Part shown: positions 8,497 to 16,685 of the stretch, piece after piece
How the letters are laid out: each line of letters begins with the position of its first letter
Position numbering within the stretch: the stretch's first letter is position 1
From: Bradyrhizobium ottawaense
GTDB lineage: Bacteria; Pseudomonadota; Alphaproteobacteria; Rhizobiales; Xanthobacteraceae
Direction: 5' to 3'
Assembly: GCF_002278135.3 (NCBI RefSeq)
Contig: NZ_CP029425.2
Span: 2,084,001-2,148,000 of the forward strand
Length of the DNA stretch: 64,000 bases
Program-made: the position numbers and the translations under genes
The notes under the pieces: model-generated
Database searches by the model: none
The model's input: only the letters and a program-made list of their open reading frames with translations
Told to the model about the DNA's origin: nothing

Positions 8497-9282
8497 CTAC
8501 TTTCCGAACCGGAGGGACTGAAGTTTCGAGAGCATGTCGATATCCATGCTGGCCGAGCTGGCGCCGCCGATCAGGACCAGCGCGGGATTGGTCGAATTGT
8601 CGCTCTGGGCCTGGGTCGCATCCCACATCGCCGCAAAGCGCTGCACGAATTTGGTGACCTTGGCCGGGTCCTGGAAATCGGTGAGCTTGACCCTGTTCGT
8701 GATCATCTTGGCCTGGGCGTCGATGTCGGCCGCGCTGATCGTCGAGGGCAGGCCCAGCGCGGTCTGAACCACCTGCGTCAGCGCCTTGTCCGCCAGCACC
8801 TGGTAGGCGGTCGTGATCGTGGACGCCTTGCGGGTGAAATAGAGCGCGAGCCGCAGGCCCTCGTTCTGGTCGCCGGCCTTCTGCTCCATCGTCTGCGTGA
8901 CATAATGGGTCGCCGTCCCGGTCGTGGCCTGGGTGGTCTTCGTCGCGTTGCTGCCGAGGGCGGCGAAATTGAAGGCGGTGGCGAATTCCCGGTAGCGGGT
9001 GTCGGTCAGCTTGTTGGCGAAGGTGTTCTTGTTCCCGACACCCTCCGTCAGCACCTTGCGCATGAACGCCTTGGCGTAGGTCATGTCGCTGAGGCCAAAG
9101 GCCTTCATCGCGTAGGAGTAGAGGCGATAGTCCTTCAGGAAGTCGTCGATCGTCTTCACGTTGCCGATATGGCTCAGGTAATAGTCGGTCTCGCGGCTGA
9201 CATCCGGCTGCGTCGCGACCTGCGTCAGCGACTTGCCCATGTCCTTGGTCAGTCTGGTGTAGTCCGCGATGGTGGATAGCAT
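8497..9282 (-). CDS. DUF1217-type flagellar locus protein
   Basis: A 261-residue, mostly helical protein without signal peptide or membrane segment. The order of conserved-looking parts (SRETDYYLSHIGNVKTIDDF, then YSYAMKAFGLSDMTYAKAF, then YREFATAFNFAALG) matches what I know of the DUF1217 family, which is common beside flgF in rhizobial flagellar loci. Its molecular function is not established. Repeated helical segments and co-transcription with a rod protein suggest a structural or export-related role; that is inference. First gene of the leftward operon; it diverges from motA. Confidence 0.8.
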   Translation of the reverse strand: MLSTIADYTRLTKDMGKSLTQVATQPDVSRETDYYLSHIGNVKTIDDFLKDYRLYSYAMKAFGLSDMTYAKAFMRKVLTEGVGNKNTFANKLTDTRYREFATAFNFAALGSNATKTTQATTGTATHYVTQTMEQKAGDQNEGLRLALYFTRKASTITTAYQVLADKALTQVVQTALGLPSTISAADIDAQAKMITNRVKLTDFQDPAKVTKFVQRFAAMWDATQAQSDNSTNPALVLIGGASSASMDIDMLSKLQSLRFGK

Positions 9283-9370
9283 GACACGCGCCCCTCTGGC
9301 CGCTGTTGCGACGCCGCCCCAAGCTGCCGCCGATTGCTTGCGCGGGGCTGGCGAGGCGGGAAGCCAGCTT

Positions 9371-9391
9371 CGCGCAAGGCTCGCCGACTAG
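9371..9391 (+). promoter_or_regulatory. Candidate flagellar promoter element before motA
   Basis: CGCGCAAGGCTCGCCGACTAG matches the element AAGcTT-N6-CTAG seen before flgB and the second flagellin, with two changed bases in the first half. It lies 35 bases before the motA start, within the divergent intergenic region. Confidence 0.35.
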
Positions 9392-9425
9392 ATATTCCCG
9401 GTGGGATTGGCGATGGAGCGGCGCG

Positions 9426-10322
9426 TTGGGCAGTTTCGTGGGGATTTTCATCACGGTAGCGGCGCTGCTCGGCGGATTTGCCGCCATGGGCGGGCATCTG
9501 GCCGTGCTCATGCAGCCGTGGGAGTTCGTGATCATCATGGGGACCGCGGTCGGCACCTTCATCGTCGCCAATCCGTGGAAGACGGTGGTGGATACCGGGG
9601 TTGCCTGCATGCAGGCCATCACCGGCGCGGTGCCCGGCCAGCGCTACTACCTTGATCTGCTCGGCGCGCTCCACGCCCTGATGCGCGAGCTCAGGGGCAA
9701 GGGCCGCAACGAGGTCGAGGCCCATATCGACGATCCCGCGTCCTCCGAGATCTTCAAGGCGTTTCCGAGCGTGCTCGGGGATCCCTCGCTGCTCCAGTTC
9801 ATCTGCGACTACGTCCGCCTCATCATCATGGGCAACGCGCGCACGCACGAGATCGAGGCGCTGATGGACGAGGAGATCCACACCATCGTGAAGAGCAAGC
9901 TGGCGCCCTATCATGCGCTGGTGACGGTGTCCGAGGCGCTGCCGGCGCTGGGCATCGTCGCCGCCGTGCTCGGCGTCATCAAGGCCATGGGCGCGCTCGA
10001 CCAGTCGCCGAAGCTGCTCGGCGGCTTCATCGGCGCGGCCCTGGTCGGCACCTTCGCCGGCATCTTCCTGTCCTACGGCGTTCTTTCGCCTTTCGCGATC
10101 AAGATCAAGATGACGCGCGAGAAGAAGTGCCGCCCCTACATCATCGTCAAGCAGACGCTGCTGGCGTTCATGAACGGCGCCATGCCGCAGATCGCCGTCG
10201 AGCACGGCCGCAAGATGATCGCGAGCACCGAGCGGCCGTCGATCGACGTCGTCGAGAACGAGACGATCGCAGGTCCCAAGGCCGTCGTCACCGAGCCCGA
10301 ACCCAAGGCCGCCCGCGCATGA
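9426..10322 (+). CDS. motA: Flagellar motor stator protein MotA
   Basis: A 298-residue inner-membrane stator subunit that forms the ion channel with MotB (25579) and pushes on FliG. It starts SFVGIFITVAALLGGFAAMG, the usual first membrane helix. The LPALGIVAAVLGVIKAMG helix and the following FIGAALVGTFAGIFLSYGVL helix form the channel wall, with a long cytoplasmic loop between helices 2 and 3. I chose the TTG at 9426 because family homology starts there and GGAG lies about 7 bases upstream; the frame continues upstream to an ATG at 9306 that would add 40 unlikely residues before the first helix. It overlaps fliM by 4 bases (ATGA). Confidence 0.95.
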   Translation: MGSFVGIFITVAALLGGFAAMGGHLAVLMQPWEFVIIMGTAVGTFIVANPWKTVVDTGVACMQAITGAVPGQRYYLDLLGALHALMRELRGKGRNEVEAHIDDPASSEIFKAFPSVLGDPSLLQFICDYVRLIIMGNARTHEIEALMDEEIHTIVKSKLAPYHALVTVSEALPALGIVAAVLGVIKAMGALDQSPKLLGGFIGAALVGTFAGIFLSYGVLSPFAIKIKMTREKKCRPYIIVKQTLLAFMNGAMPQIAVEHGRKMIASTERPSIDVVENETIAGPKAVVTEPEPKAARA

Positions 10323-11260
10323 TGATGGAAGACGTCGAGGTCGATCAGCGCAAGCAGCTGCCGAACTACCTGCTGGACGCGGCCGGCATATCGATCGAAC
10401 GTATGCCGATGCTCAATGTGATCTTCGATCGCATGGCGGCATCGTGTACCGACAGCCTGCAGCCGATGGCGGGAACGCCCTGCTATTTCTCGGTCAACGG
10501 CATCACCAACGATCCTCTCGGCGACATCATCAAGGACTACGAGGGCAACGCGGTCGCGGCGGTGCTCTATGCCGAGCAGTGGGACTCGCGCGTCATCATC
10601 ATGCTGGACCGCGACTTCGTGTTTACGATGGTCGAGGCGATGTTCGGATCCGACGGCGCGGAACCGCCGCTCGATGTCGAACGCACTTTCTCGAACATCG
10701 AGATCCGCCTGGTCCAGGCGCTGTTCGAGCGGTTCGCCAAGGCGCTGCAGAGCGCCTTCGCCGGCACGTCGAACGTCACCTTCCGCGTCGAGCGGGTCGA
10801 GACGGCGATGGCCTCGCTGGCGATCGGGCGCGCCAGCAACATGTCGATCTGCGCGAACATGATGGTGCAGGCGCTCTACCGCGGCGGCCAGATGTTCCTG
10901 ATCATTCCGCACTCCGCGCTCAACCCGCTGCGGCAGAAGCTCGCTCACGTCGTCGTCAGCGACGGCCGCGCGACCGATCCGCGCTGGCGCGAGCAGATGG
11001 AGAGCGAGGTCCACCGGACCGAAGTGACGCTGAGTGCGGTGCTCGACGAGAAGATGATCTCGCTCGAGGACGTCGTGAAATTCAAGGTGGGGCAGGTGCT
11101 GGAGCTGGAGGCCACGCCGCGCACGCTGGCGCGCCTCGAGAGCAACAACCAGGTGCTGTTCTGGTGTCAGATCGGCCAGCTCGATGGCTATTACGCCATG
11201 CAGGTGGCCGATCCCGTCGATCAGAAACGGGAGTTCGTCGATGATATCCTATCTCGTTGA
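10319..11260 (+). CDS. fliM: Flagellar motor switch protein FliM
   Basis: A 313-residue C-ring protein. The middle CheC-like domain spans about residues 35-225 and the C-terminal SpoA domain about 235-310 (LDEKMISLEDVVKFKVGQVL). The start overlaps the motA stop as ATGA. The N terminus (VEVDQRKQLPNYLLDAAG) does not show the usual LSQ-EIDALL helix that binds phospho-CheY, so control by CheY may be absent or different; this rests on reading only. Identity as FliM is supported by position between motA and fliN/fliG. Confidence 0.93.
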   Translation: MMMEDVEVDQRKQLPNYLLDAAGISIERMPMLNVIFDRMAASCTDSLQPMAGTPCYFSVNGITNDPLGDIIKDYEGNAVAAVLYAEQWDSRVIIMLDRDFVFTMVEAMFGSDGAEPPLDVERTFSNIEIRLVQALFERFAKALQSAFAGTSNVTFRVERVETAMASLAIGRASNMSICANMMVQALYRGGQMFLIIPHSALNPLRQKLAHVVVSDGRATDPRWREQMESEVHRTEVTLSAVLDEKMISLEDVVKFKVGQVLELEATPRTLARLESNNQVLFWCQIGQLDGYYAMQVADPVDQKREFVDDILSR

Positions 11261-11555
11261 TGCCGTGCTGCTGATCGCGCTCGCCTTCACCAGCATGCGG
11301 GTGACCCGGATGCACCGCGAGCTGGCGCGGCTGCGCAGCTACCAGGGCGAATTCTCCACCATCGTCCACGAGACCGCGGGCGCCTTCGACACTGTCATCA
11401 CCGCGGCGCATGATTCCACCGCCAATCTCGGACGGCTCGCCAACGTGCTGACCACCAAGATCGATCAGGCCCACGAGGCGATCGCAGCACTCGATGCGAG
11501 GAGCGGGCTCGCGCCGGCTGCGACTGCAGGCGGCACTGAGGTGAACAAGCACTGA
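11241..11555 (+). CDS. Small membrane-anchored protein between fliM and fliN (DUF6468-like)
   Basis: A 104-residue protein with one N-terminal membrane helix (ISYLVDAVLLIALAFTSMRV), then an amphipathic helical stretch (about 25-85) likely to form a coiled coil. It overlaps the end of fliM by 20 bases, so translation is probably coupled. A protein of this size sits between fliM and fliN in many alphaproteobacteria, and I think the family is DUF6468, but I cannot confirm that. Function unknown; a switch-assembly or membrane-tether role is plausible. Confidence 0.7.
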   Translation: MISYLVDAVLLIALAFTSMRVTRMHRELARLRSYQGEFSTIVHETAGAFDTVITAAHDSTANLGRLANVLTTKIDQAHEAIAALDARSGLAPAATAGGTEVNKH

Positions 11556-11631
11556 AGCCGAAGCCGGCTGAACCAATACGAGCGGAACGCCAGGGCGCTC
11601 CGGGAGCGGAAATACCAAGAGGCGATACCAG

Positions 11632-12021
11632 ATGGCGCAATCCTTCGACTATGACTCTGCCACGCGAGCACCTGCCGCCGACGAGGGGCATACCGACACG
11701 ACTCCGCTGGAGCGGCTCGCGGAGATCGCCGCGCGCACGGCGGAGGAGAGCGGCAAGTTCGCCAATGTCGATGCGATCCTGCGCATTCCGGTCACCATGC
11801 AGGTGGTGCTGGGATCGGCGACCATTCCGGTGGCGAACCTGATGAAGCTCGGGCGTGGCGCGGTGGTTCCGCTCGACCACCGGGTCGGCGAGCCCGTCGA
11901 CGTCGTCGTCAACGGCCGCATCGTCGCCCGCGGCGAGGTGGTCGTCGTCGAAGAGGACAATTCCCGCTTCGGTGTCTCGCTGACGGAGATCGTCGGTCCC
12001 TTGGGGCAGGGTGACAGCTGA
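11632..12021 (+). CDS. fliN: Flagellar motor switch protein FliN
   Basis: A 129-residue C-ring protein. The N-terminal 45 residues are disordered-looking. The SpoA domain follows (VDAILRIPVTMQVVLGSATI, then LGRGAVVPLDHRVGEPVDV, then GEVVVVEEDNSRFGVSLTEI). FliN forms the bottom of the C-ring and docks FliH during export. It ends 2 bases before fliG, so the two are one transcript. Confidence 0.96.
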   Translation: MAQSFDYDSATRAPAADEGHTDTTPLERLAEIAARTAEESGKFANVDAILRIPVTMQVVLGSATIPVANLMKLGRGAVVPLDHRVGEPVDVVVNGRIVARGEVVVVEEDNSRFGVSLTEIVGPLGQGDS

Positions 12022-12023
12022 CC

Positions 12024-13064
12024 ATGGCGGCACAGGTCGGCATCGCTCCCGTCAAGCAGCGAGGCGTTGCCACGCTGGGCGGTACGGAAAAGGTCGCGGC
12101 GCTGCTCCTGGCCATGGGCCGGCAGGCGGCCGCGAGCGTGCTCTCGCAGTTCGAGCCGCAGGAAATCCGCGTCGTCACCAAGGCCGCGGCCGAGCTGCGG
12201 CCGATCACGGCGCAGGAGCTCGAGGGGATCGTCGAGGAGTTCGCCCAGCAGTTCTCGATGGGCGCCAACATTCTCGGCACCATCGGTGGCCTGGAAGCCG
12301 TGCTTGGCGACGTGCTTCCGGCCGACCAGGTCTCGGCGATCATGACGGACCTGCTCGGCAATTCGAGCCGCTCGGTATGGGACCGCGTCTCGTCCGTGTC
12401 CGAAAACTCGCTTGCGAGCTACCTGTCCAAGGAGCATCCGCAGACCGCGGCGCTGATCCTGTCCAAGGTCAAGCCGGCCTGCGCCGCCAAGGTCATGAGC
12501 CAGCTGCCATCGAGCCTGCGCAACGAGCTGATGCGGCGCGTGCTCAGCCTCAAGCCGATCGCCGACGACGCCATGAGGGTGCTCGAGAAGACCCTGCATG
12601 AGGATCTGACGCTGAACTTCGCCCGCAACCTCGGCGCCGACACTTACGCGCGCGTCGCCGACATCATCAACAAGATGGAGCGCGGACATATCGAGGACAT
12701 GCTCAAGAGCCTGTCGGAGAAGCGGCCGAAGTCGGCCGAAGTGCTGAAGGAGCTGCTGTTCACCTTCGACGACGTCATCAACCTGGCGCCGAAGGCGCGC
12801 ACCATGATCTTCGACCAGGTGCCGACCGACCGTATCGTCGTCGCGCTGAAGGGCACCGACAAGCATTTCCGCGAACTGATCCTGTCCGCGGTCGCCTCGC
12901 GCGTCCGCCGCGTCGTCGAGCATGAGCTCGCCATCGGCGAGCCGTCGAACCAGCGCGACGTGCTGGAGGCGCGCCGCGTCATCACCGACCTGGCGCTCGA
13001 CCTCGCGGAGAAGGGCGAAATCGAGCTCAACCCCGACCAGGAGGATGAGCTGGTCTTCCGCTGA
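12024..13064 (+). CDS. fliG: Flagellar motor switch protein FliG
   Basis: A 346-residue switch protein linking the MS ring (FliF) to the C-ring and contacting MotA. Three armadillo-like domains are readable: N-terminal (GTEKVAALLLAMGRQAA), middle with the EHPQT motif (KEHPQTAALILSKVKP), and C-terminal torque domain with charged helix KALARTMIFD-like sequence APKARTMIFDQVPTDRIVVA. Length is typical. It sits between fliN and flhB. Confidence 0.97.
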   Translation: MAAQVGIAPVKQRGVATLGGTEKVAALLLAMGRQAAASVLSQFEPQEIRVVTKAAAELRPITAQELEGIVEEFAQQFSMGANILGTIGGLEAVLGDVLPADQVSAIMTDLLGNSSRSVWDRVSSVSENSLASYLSKEHPQTAALILSKVKPACAAKVMSQLPSSLRNELMRRVLSLKPIADDAMRVLEKTLHEDLTLNFARNLGADTYARVADIINKMERGHIEDMLKSLSEKRPKSAEVLKELLFTFDDVINLAPKARTMIFDQVPTDRIVVALKGTDKHFRELILSAVASRVRRVVEHELAIGEPSNQRDVLEARRVITDLALDLAEKGEIELNPDQEDELVFR

Positions 13065-13077
13065 CCGCTGAACGGGC

Positions 13078-14163
13078 ATGGCAGAATCATCCGATCAGGA
13101 GAGCAAGACAGAAGAGCCGACCGAGAAGAAAGTCCGTGATGCGCTCGAACAGGGCAAGATCCCGGTCTCTCGGGAGGCCTCTATTTTCGCCTCGATGGCC
13201 GCGCTGATGGTCATTCAGGCGTTCCTGATCGGCCAGGGCGTGCAGCAATTGACGCCGACGTTGAAGAACCTCCTGGACGATCCCGAAGGCTTCCCGCTCT
13301 CGACCGGCGCGGACGCGCAGAACCTGCTCACCGTGGTCGGCCTTGAGGCGCTGCGCTTCCTGGTGCCGCTAGTCGTCACCCTCGGCGCGTTCGGGCTCGC
13401 CGCCTCGCTGCTGCAGAACGCGCCGCGCCTGGTGCTGGAGCGCATCAAGCCTGACCTGTCGCGGATCTCTCCGATCAGCGGCTGGAGCCGTCTGTTCGGA
13501 ACGCAGGGACTGGTCGAGTTCGCCAAGTCGCTGTTCAAGCTGGCCGCGGTGACCTCCGTGGTCGCCTTCGTGCTGCGCGCGTCGGAGGCGAAGGCGTTCG
13601 AGGCGATGTACACCGATCCGGTTGCGCTGCCGGAGATGATTCTCAACATCGCGATGCGGATCGTCTCGGCGATCTGCATCGCAACCATCGTCCTGGTGGC
13701 GATCGATCTCGCCTGGGCGCGCTTCCACTGGCGGCGCCAGCTGCGCATGACCAAGCAGGAGATCAAGGACGAGCACAAGCAGGCGGAAGGCGATCCGCTG
13801 ATCAAGGCGCGCCTGCGCTCGCTGGCGCGCGACCGCTCGCGGCAGCGGATGATCGCATCCGCATCGCGCGCGACGCTGGTGATCGCGAACCCGACGCACT
13901 TCGCGATCGCGTTGCGCTACAAGCGCGAGGAAAATCCGGCGCCGCTCGTGGTGGCCAAGGGCATGGACGTGATCGCGCTGAAGATCCGCGAGGTCGCCGA
14001 GCAGAACCGGATTCCAGTGATCGAGAACAAGGCGCTGGCGCGCGCACTCTACGAGGCGGTGCAGGTCGATCAGGTGATCCCGGCGGAATTCTTCCGCCCC
14101 GTCGCCGAGATCATCTACTTCCTCCAGTCGAAGCAGGCGTCGCGGACCGAGAAGGTCCAGTAG
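13078..14163 (+). CDS. flhB: Flagellar export gate / specificity switch protein FlhB
   Basis: A 361-residue membrane protein of the export gate. The N-terminal charged stretch (SKTEEPTEKKVRDALEQG) is diagnostic, four membrane helices lie between about 35 and 215, and the cytoplasmic domain holds the self-cleaving NPTH motif at 271-274. Cleavage there switches export from rod/hook to filament substrates, guided by FliK. Length is normal. It is the last gene of the motA-fliM-X-fliN-fliG unit; 64 bases then separate it from flgB. Confidence 0.97.
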   Translation: MAESSDQESKTEEPTEKKVRDALEQGKIPVSREASIFASMAALMVIQAFLIGQGVQQLTPTLKNLLDDPEGFPLSTGADAQNLLTVVGLEALRFLVPLVVTLGAFGLAASLLQNAPRLVLERIKPDLSRISPISGWSRLFGTQGLVEFAKSLFKLAAVTSVVAFVLRASEAKAFEAMYTDPVALPEMILNIAMRIVSAICIATIVLVAIDLAWARFHWRRQLRMTKQEIKDEHKQAEGDPLIKARLRSLARDRSRQRMIASASRATLVIANPTHFAIALRYKREENPAPLVVAKGMDVIALKIREVAEQNRIPVIENKALARALYEAVQVDQVIPAEFFRPVAEIIYFLQSKQASRTEKVQ

Positions 14164-14192
14164 AATTCAGAGGACGACGTCCGGCCCAACAG

Positions 14193-14216
14193 CTTGACGA
14201 AAGCTTAACGCCCTAG
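14193..14216 (+). promoter_or_regulatory. Candidate flagellar promoter element before flgB
   Basis: CTTGACG is followed at once by AAGCTT-AACGCC-CTAG (14201-14216). The AAGCTT-N6-CTAG pattern is the same as before the second flagellin. It lies 12 bases from the flgB start. Alternatively TTGACG could be an ordinary -35 box. Confidence 0.4.
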
Positions 14217-14227
14217 GCTTCTCCCGA

Positions 14228-14629
14228 ATGGACCAGAACGGGGCTGTCGTGGGACCGCTTTATCTCTTCGAACTCGCATCGTCGCAGGCGCGGTACCTCG
14301 AGCTCCGCCAGTCGACCATCGCCACCAACGTCGCCAACGCCAACACGCCCGGTTTCAAGGCGCGCGACGTCGAGCCCTTCAACAAGGTGCTCGACGGCAT
14401 GCCGGTGAGGCTTGCCACGACGTCGCCGTCGCACATGCAGCTGGCCGCGGCCGAGACCGACACGCGGGCGACCGCGAAGAAGGACAGCTGGGAAGTGGTT
14501 CACTCCGGCAACTCCGTCAGTCTCGAACAGGAAATGATCAAGGGCAGCGACGTCAGTCGCGATTACTCGATGAACTCGGCAGTCGTGCGGTCGTTTCACC
14601 GCATGCTGCTGTCGAGCGCGAAGAGCTGA
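14228..14629 (+). CDS. flgB: Flagellar proximal rod protein FlgB
   Basis: A 133-residue rod protein exported through the type III apparatus. It shows the rod signature near the N terminus (RQSTIATNVANANTPGFKAR, about 27-46) and the C-terminal coiled-coil half ending SMNSAVVRSFHRMLLSSAKS. FlgB, FlgC and FliE are encoded together in the usual order and form the base of the rod with FlgF. It starts a ten-gene unit running to fliP. Confidence 0.95.
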   Translation: MDQNGAVVGPLYLFELASSQARYLELRQSTIATNVANANTPGFKARDVEPFNKVLDGMPVRLATTSPSHMQLAAAETDTRATAKKDSWEVVHSGNSVSLEQEMIKGSDVSRDYSMNSAVVRSFHRMLLSSAKS

Positions 14630-14640
14630 GGTGAATTGAG

Positions 14641-15057
14641 ATGCTGGACTCACTGCAAGCGTCATTGACGGTCGCGAGCTCCGGGCTCGAAGCGCAGTCG
14701 ACGCGTATGCGCATCGTCTCGGAGAATTTGGCGAACGCGACCTCGACGGGGCGTACCGCCGGCGCCGATCCCTATCAGCGCAAGACGATCACCTTCGATG
14801 CTGCGATGGATCGTGCCTCGGGCTCGCAGCTGGCGAAGGTCAAGGAGATCGGGGTCGACACCACGCCGTACCGCGTGGAGTACGACCCGGGACATCCCGC
14901 TGCCGACAAGGCCGGCTACGTCAAGCTGCCGAACGTCAACATGATGATCGAGATGGCCGACATGCGGGAAGTCAACCGGTCCTATGAAGCCAATCTCCAG
15001 GTCGTGAAACAGGTGAGGTCGATGCTCGGCATGACCATCGACCTCTTGAGGAGCTGA
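14641..15057 (+). CDS. flgC: Flagellar proximal rod protein FlgC
   Basis: A 138-residue rod protein. Signature: [20 protein letters not shown] near the N terminus, then the [16 protein letters not shown] motif and C-terminal [20 protein letters not shown], both diagnostic for FlgC. It lies 11 bases after flgB and 2 bases before fliE. Confidence 0.97.
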   Translation: MLDSLQASLTVASSGLEAQSTRMRIVSENLANATSTGRTAGADPYQRKTITFDAAMDRASGSQLAKVKEIGVDTTPYRVEYDPGHPAADKAGYVKLPNVNMMIEMADMREVNRSYEANLQVVKQVRSMLGMTIDLLRS

Positions 15058-15059
15058 CA

Positions 15060-15389
15060 ATGCTTGAGGCAATTTCATCCACTGCGATTTCCGCAGGGCA
15101 AGCGGCGAGCCGTGCGACCGAGGCGCAGGCCATCGCGCCGGCGGCTCCGACCGCCATTCAGTCCACCGACGATGTCGGGTTCGAATCGGTGATGAAGCAG
15201 GTGACGACCGACGCGATCGGGACGCTCAAGGCAGGCGAAGCGGCGTCGATCTCGGCGATGCAGGGCAAGGAATCCACGCGCAAGGTCGTGGAGGCGCTGA
15301 TGTCGGCCGAGCAGGCCTTGCAGACGGCGGTCGCGGTTCGCGACAAGGTCGTGCAAGCCTACCAAGAAGTCGTCCGGATGTCGATTTGA
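15060..15389 (+). CDS. fliE: Flagellar MS-ring/rod junction protein FliE
   Basis: A 109-residue, mostly helical protein that joins the MS ring to the rod. The C-terminal half has the FliE pattern (MSAEQALQTAVAVRDKVVQA, then YQEVVRMSI at the end). The N-terminal half is alanine-rich and variable, as in the family. It directly follows flgC. Confidence 0.94.
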   Translation: MLEAISSTAISAGQAASRATEAQAIAPAAPTAIQSTDDVGFESVMKQVTTDAIGTLKAGEAASISAMQGKESTRKVVEALMSAEQALQTAVAVRDKVVQAYQEVVRMSI

Positions 15390-15406
15390 TCTGAAGGAAT
15401 GAAGCT

Positions 15407-16195
15407 GTGAAATCGCTTGCCATTGCGGCCACGGGCATGAACGCCCAGCAGACCAATATCGAAGTCATCGCGAACAATATCGCCAACATCAATTCGACGT
15501 CGTACAAGCGTGCACGCGCCGAGTTCACCGATCTGTTCTACCAGATGGACCGCATGCAGGGCGTCGCGAACGTCAACGGCTCCTCGCCGATTCCGGAAGG
15601 CGCCAATCTCGGTCTCGGCGTCAAGTCGGCGGCGATCCGCAAGCTGCACATCCAGGGCGCGCTGACGCAGACCGGCAACCCCTACGATATGGCGATCAAC
15701 GGTCGCGGCTGGTTTCAGGTGCTCGGTCCGAACAACGAGGTGCAATACACCCGCGCGGGCTCGTTCAACACCAATGCCAACGGCCAACTCGTCACCATCG
15801 ACGGCTATCTGCTGGACCCCGCGATCACGGTGCCGCAGGGCACGGTCGAGGTCACGGTCAACCAGACCGGCCAGGTCTTTGCCAAGCTGGATACCGAGGT
15901 GAACCCGCGCCAGATCGGCCAGCTCAACCTCGCCAACTTCGCCAACGAAGCAGGCCTCGAGCCGCTGGGCAGCAATCTCTATCGCGAGACCACGGCGTCG
16001 GGCACGCCGGTCGTCGGCCTGCCGGGCGATTCCGGATACGGCAAGATCAATCAGAAGTGGCTCGAAGCCTCGAACGTCGATCCGGTCAAGGAGATCACCG
16101 AGTTGATCTCGGCGCAGCGCGCCTACGAAATGAATGCCAAGGTCATCCAGGCCTCGGACGAAATGGCCCAGACAGTATCGAAGGGCATGCGCTAG
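15407..16195 (+). CDS. flgG: Flagellar distal rod protein FlgG
   Basis: A 262-residue distal rod protein. It begins [20 protein letters not shown] and continues with the [13 protein letters not shown] signature. The internal [15 protein letters not shown] motif and C-terminal [20 protein letters not shown] are diagnostic. The start codon is GTG at 15407; no in-frame ATG gives the conserved start. Normal length. Confidence 0.97.
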   Translation: MKSLAIAATGMNAQQTNIEVIANNIANINSTSYKRARAEFTDLFYQMDRMQGVANVNGSSPIPEGANLGLGVKSAAIRKLHIQGALTQTGNPYDMAINGRGWFQVLGPNNEVQYTRAGSFNTNANGQLVTIDGYLLDPAITVPQGTVEVTVNQTGQVFAKLDTEVNPRQIGQLNLANFANEAGLEPLGSNLYRETTASGTPVVGLPGDSGYGKINQKWLEASNVDPVKEITELISAQRAYEMNAKVIQASDEMAQTVSKGMR

Positions 16196-16208
16196 TTCCG
16201 GTGTCTCG

Positions 16209-16685
16209 ATGTTGAACAGGGTGGGCCTGATCGTGCGCGGGTTGGCCGCCGTGCTGCTGGTTCTGGCTTCGGCGCGCCTCGCAATGGCCGAGGAGAAGCG
16301 CCTTCCCGTGCCGGCGGTTGCGATCCGCGCCGGCGAGCTGATCCGGGACGACATGATCACCGAGCGCGCCTTCGCGCCGAGCCTGCTCGGCGTTGCCATG
16401 TTCGTCGACGGGCGCCAAGTCCTGGTCGGCCGCATGGCGCGGCGCGCGCTGTTGCCGGGCCAGCCCATTCCAACCAACTCGGTGGAAGACCCCTGGACCG
16501 TCGCCCGCGGCGCCATGGTCAAGGTCGTGGTGGAAGACAGCGGCCTGTCCATCGTCACTTACGGCTCGGCGATGCAGTCGGGTGCGTCCGGCGCGCTCAT
16601 CCCGGTGCGCAATACGGATACCGGGGTGATCATCAGGGGCGTGGTCCAGCCGGACGGCACCGTGAAGGTCGTGGACGGGTCATGA
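16209..16685 (+). CDS. flgA: P-ring assembly chaperone FlgA
   Basis: A 158-residue periplasmic chaperone for FlgI. A signal peptide spans about residues 1-26 (GLAAVLLVLASARLAMAEE). A SAF/ChapFlgA domain follows, with the typical IRAGELIRDDMITERAF and GQPIPTNSVEDPW segments. The ATG at 16209 is used because the signal peptide begins there. It overlaps flgI by 4 bases (ATGA), so chaperone and client are translationally coupled. Shorter than E. coli FlgA, as usual in alphaproteobacteria. Confidence 0.93.
   Translation: MLNRVGLIVRGLAAVLLVLASARLAMAEEKRLPVPAVAIRAGELIRDDMITERAFAPSLLGVAMFVDGRQVLVGRMARRALLPGQPIPTNSVEDPWTVARGAMVKVVVEDSGLSIVTYGSAMQSGASGALIPVRNTDTGVIIRGVVQPDGTVKVVDGS

Noticed and set aside
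6085..9279. Rightward open frame of 1064 codons
   Set aside because: It lies wholly opposite fliI, flgF and the DUF1217 gene, which are clear families. It is Arg/Gly/Ala-rich without motifs, a shadow frame typical of GC-rich DNA.
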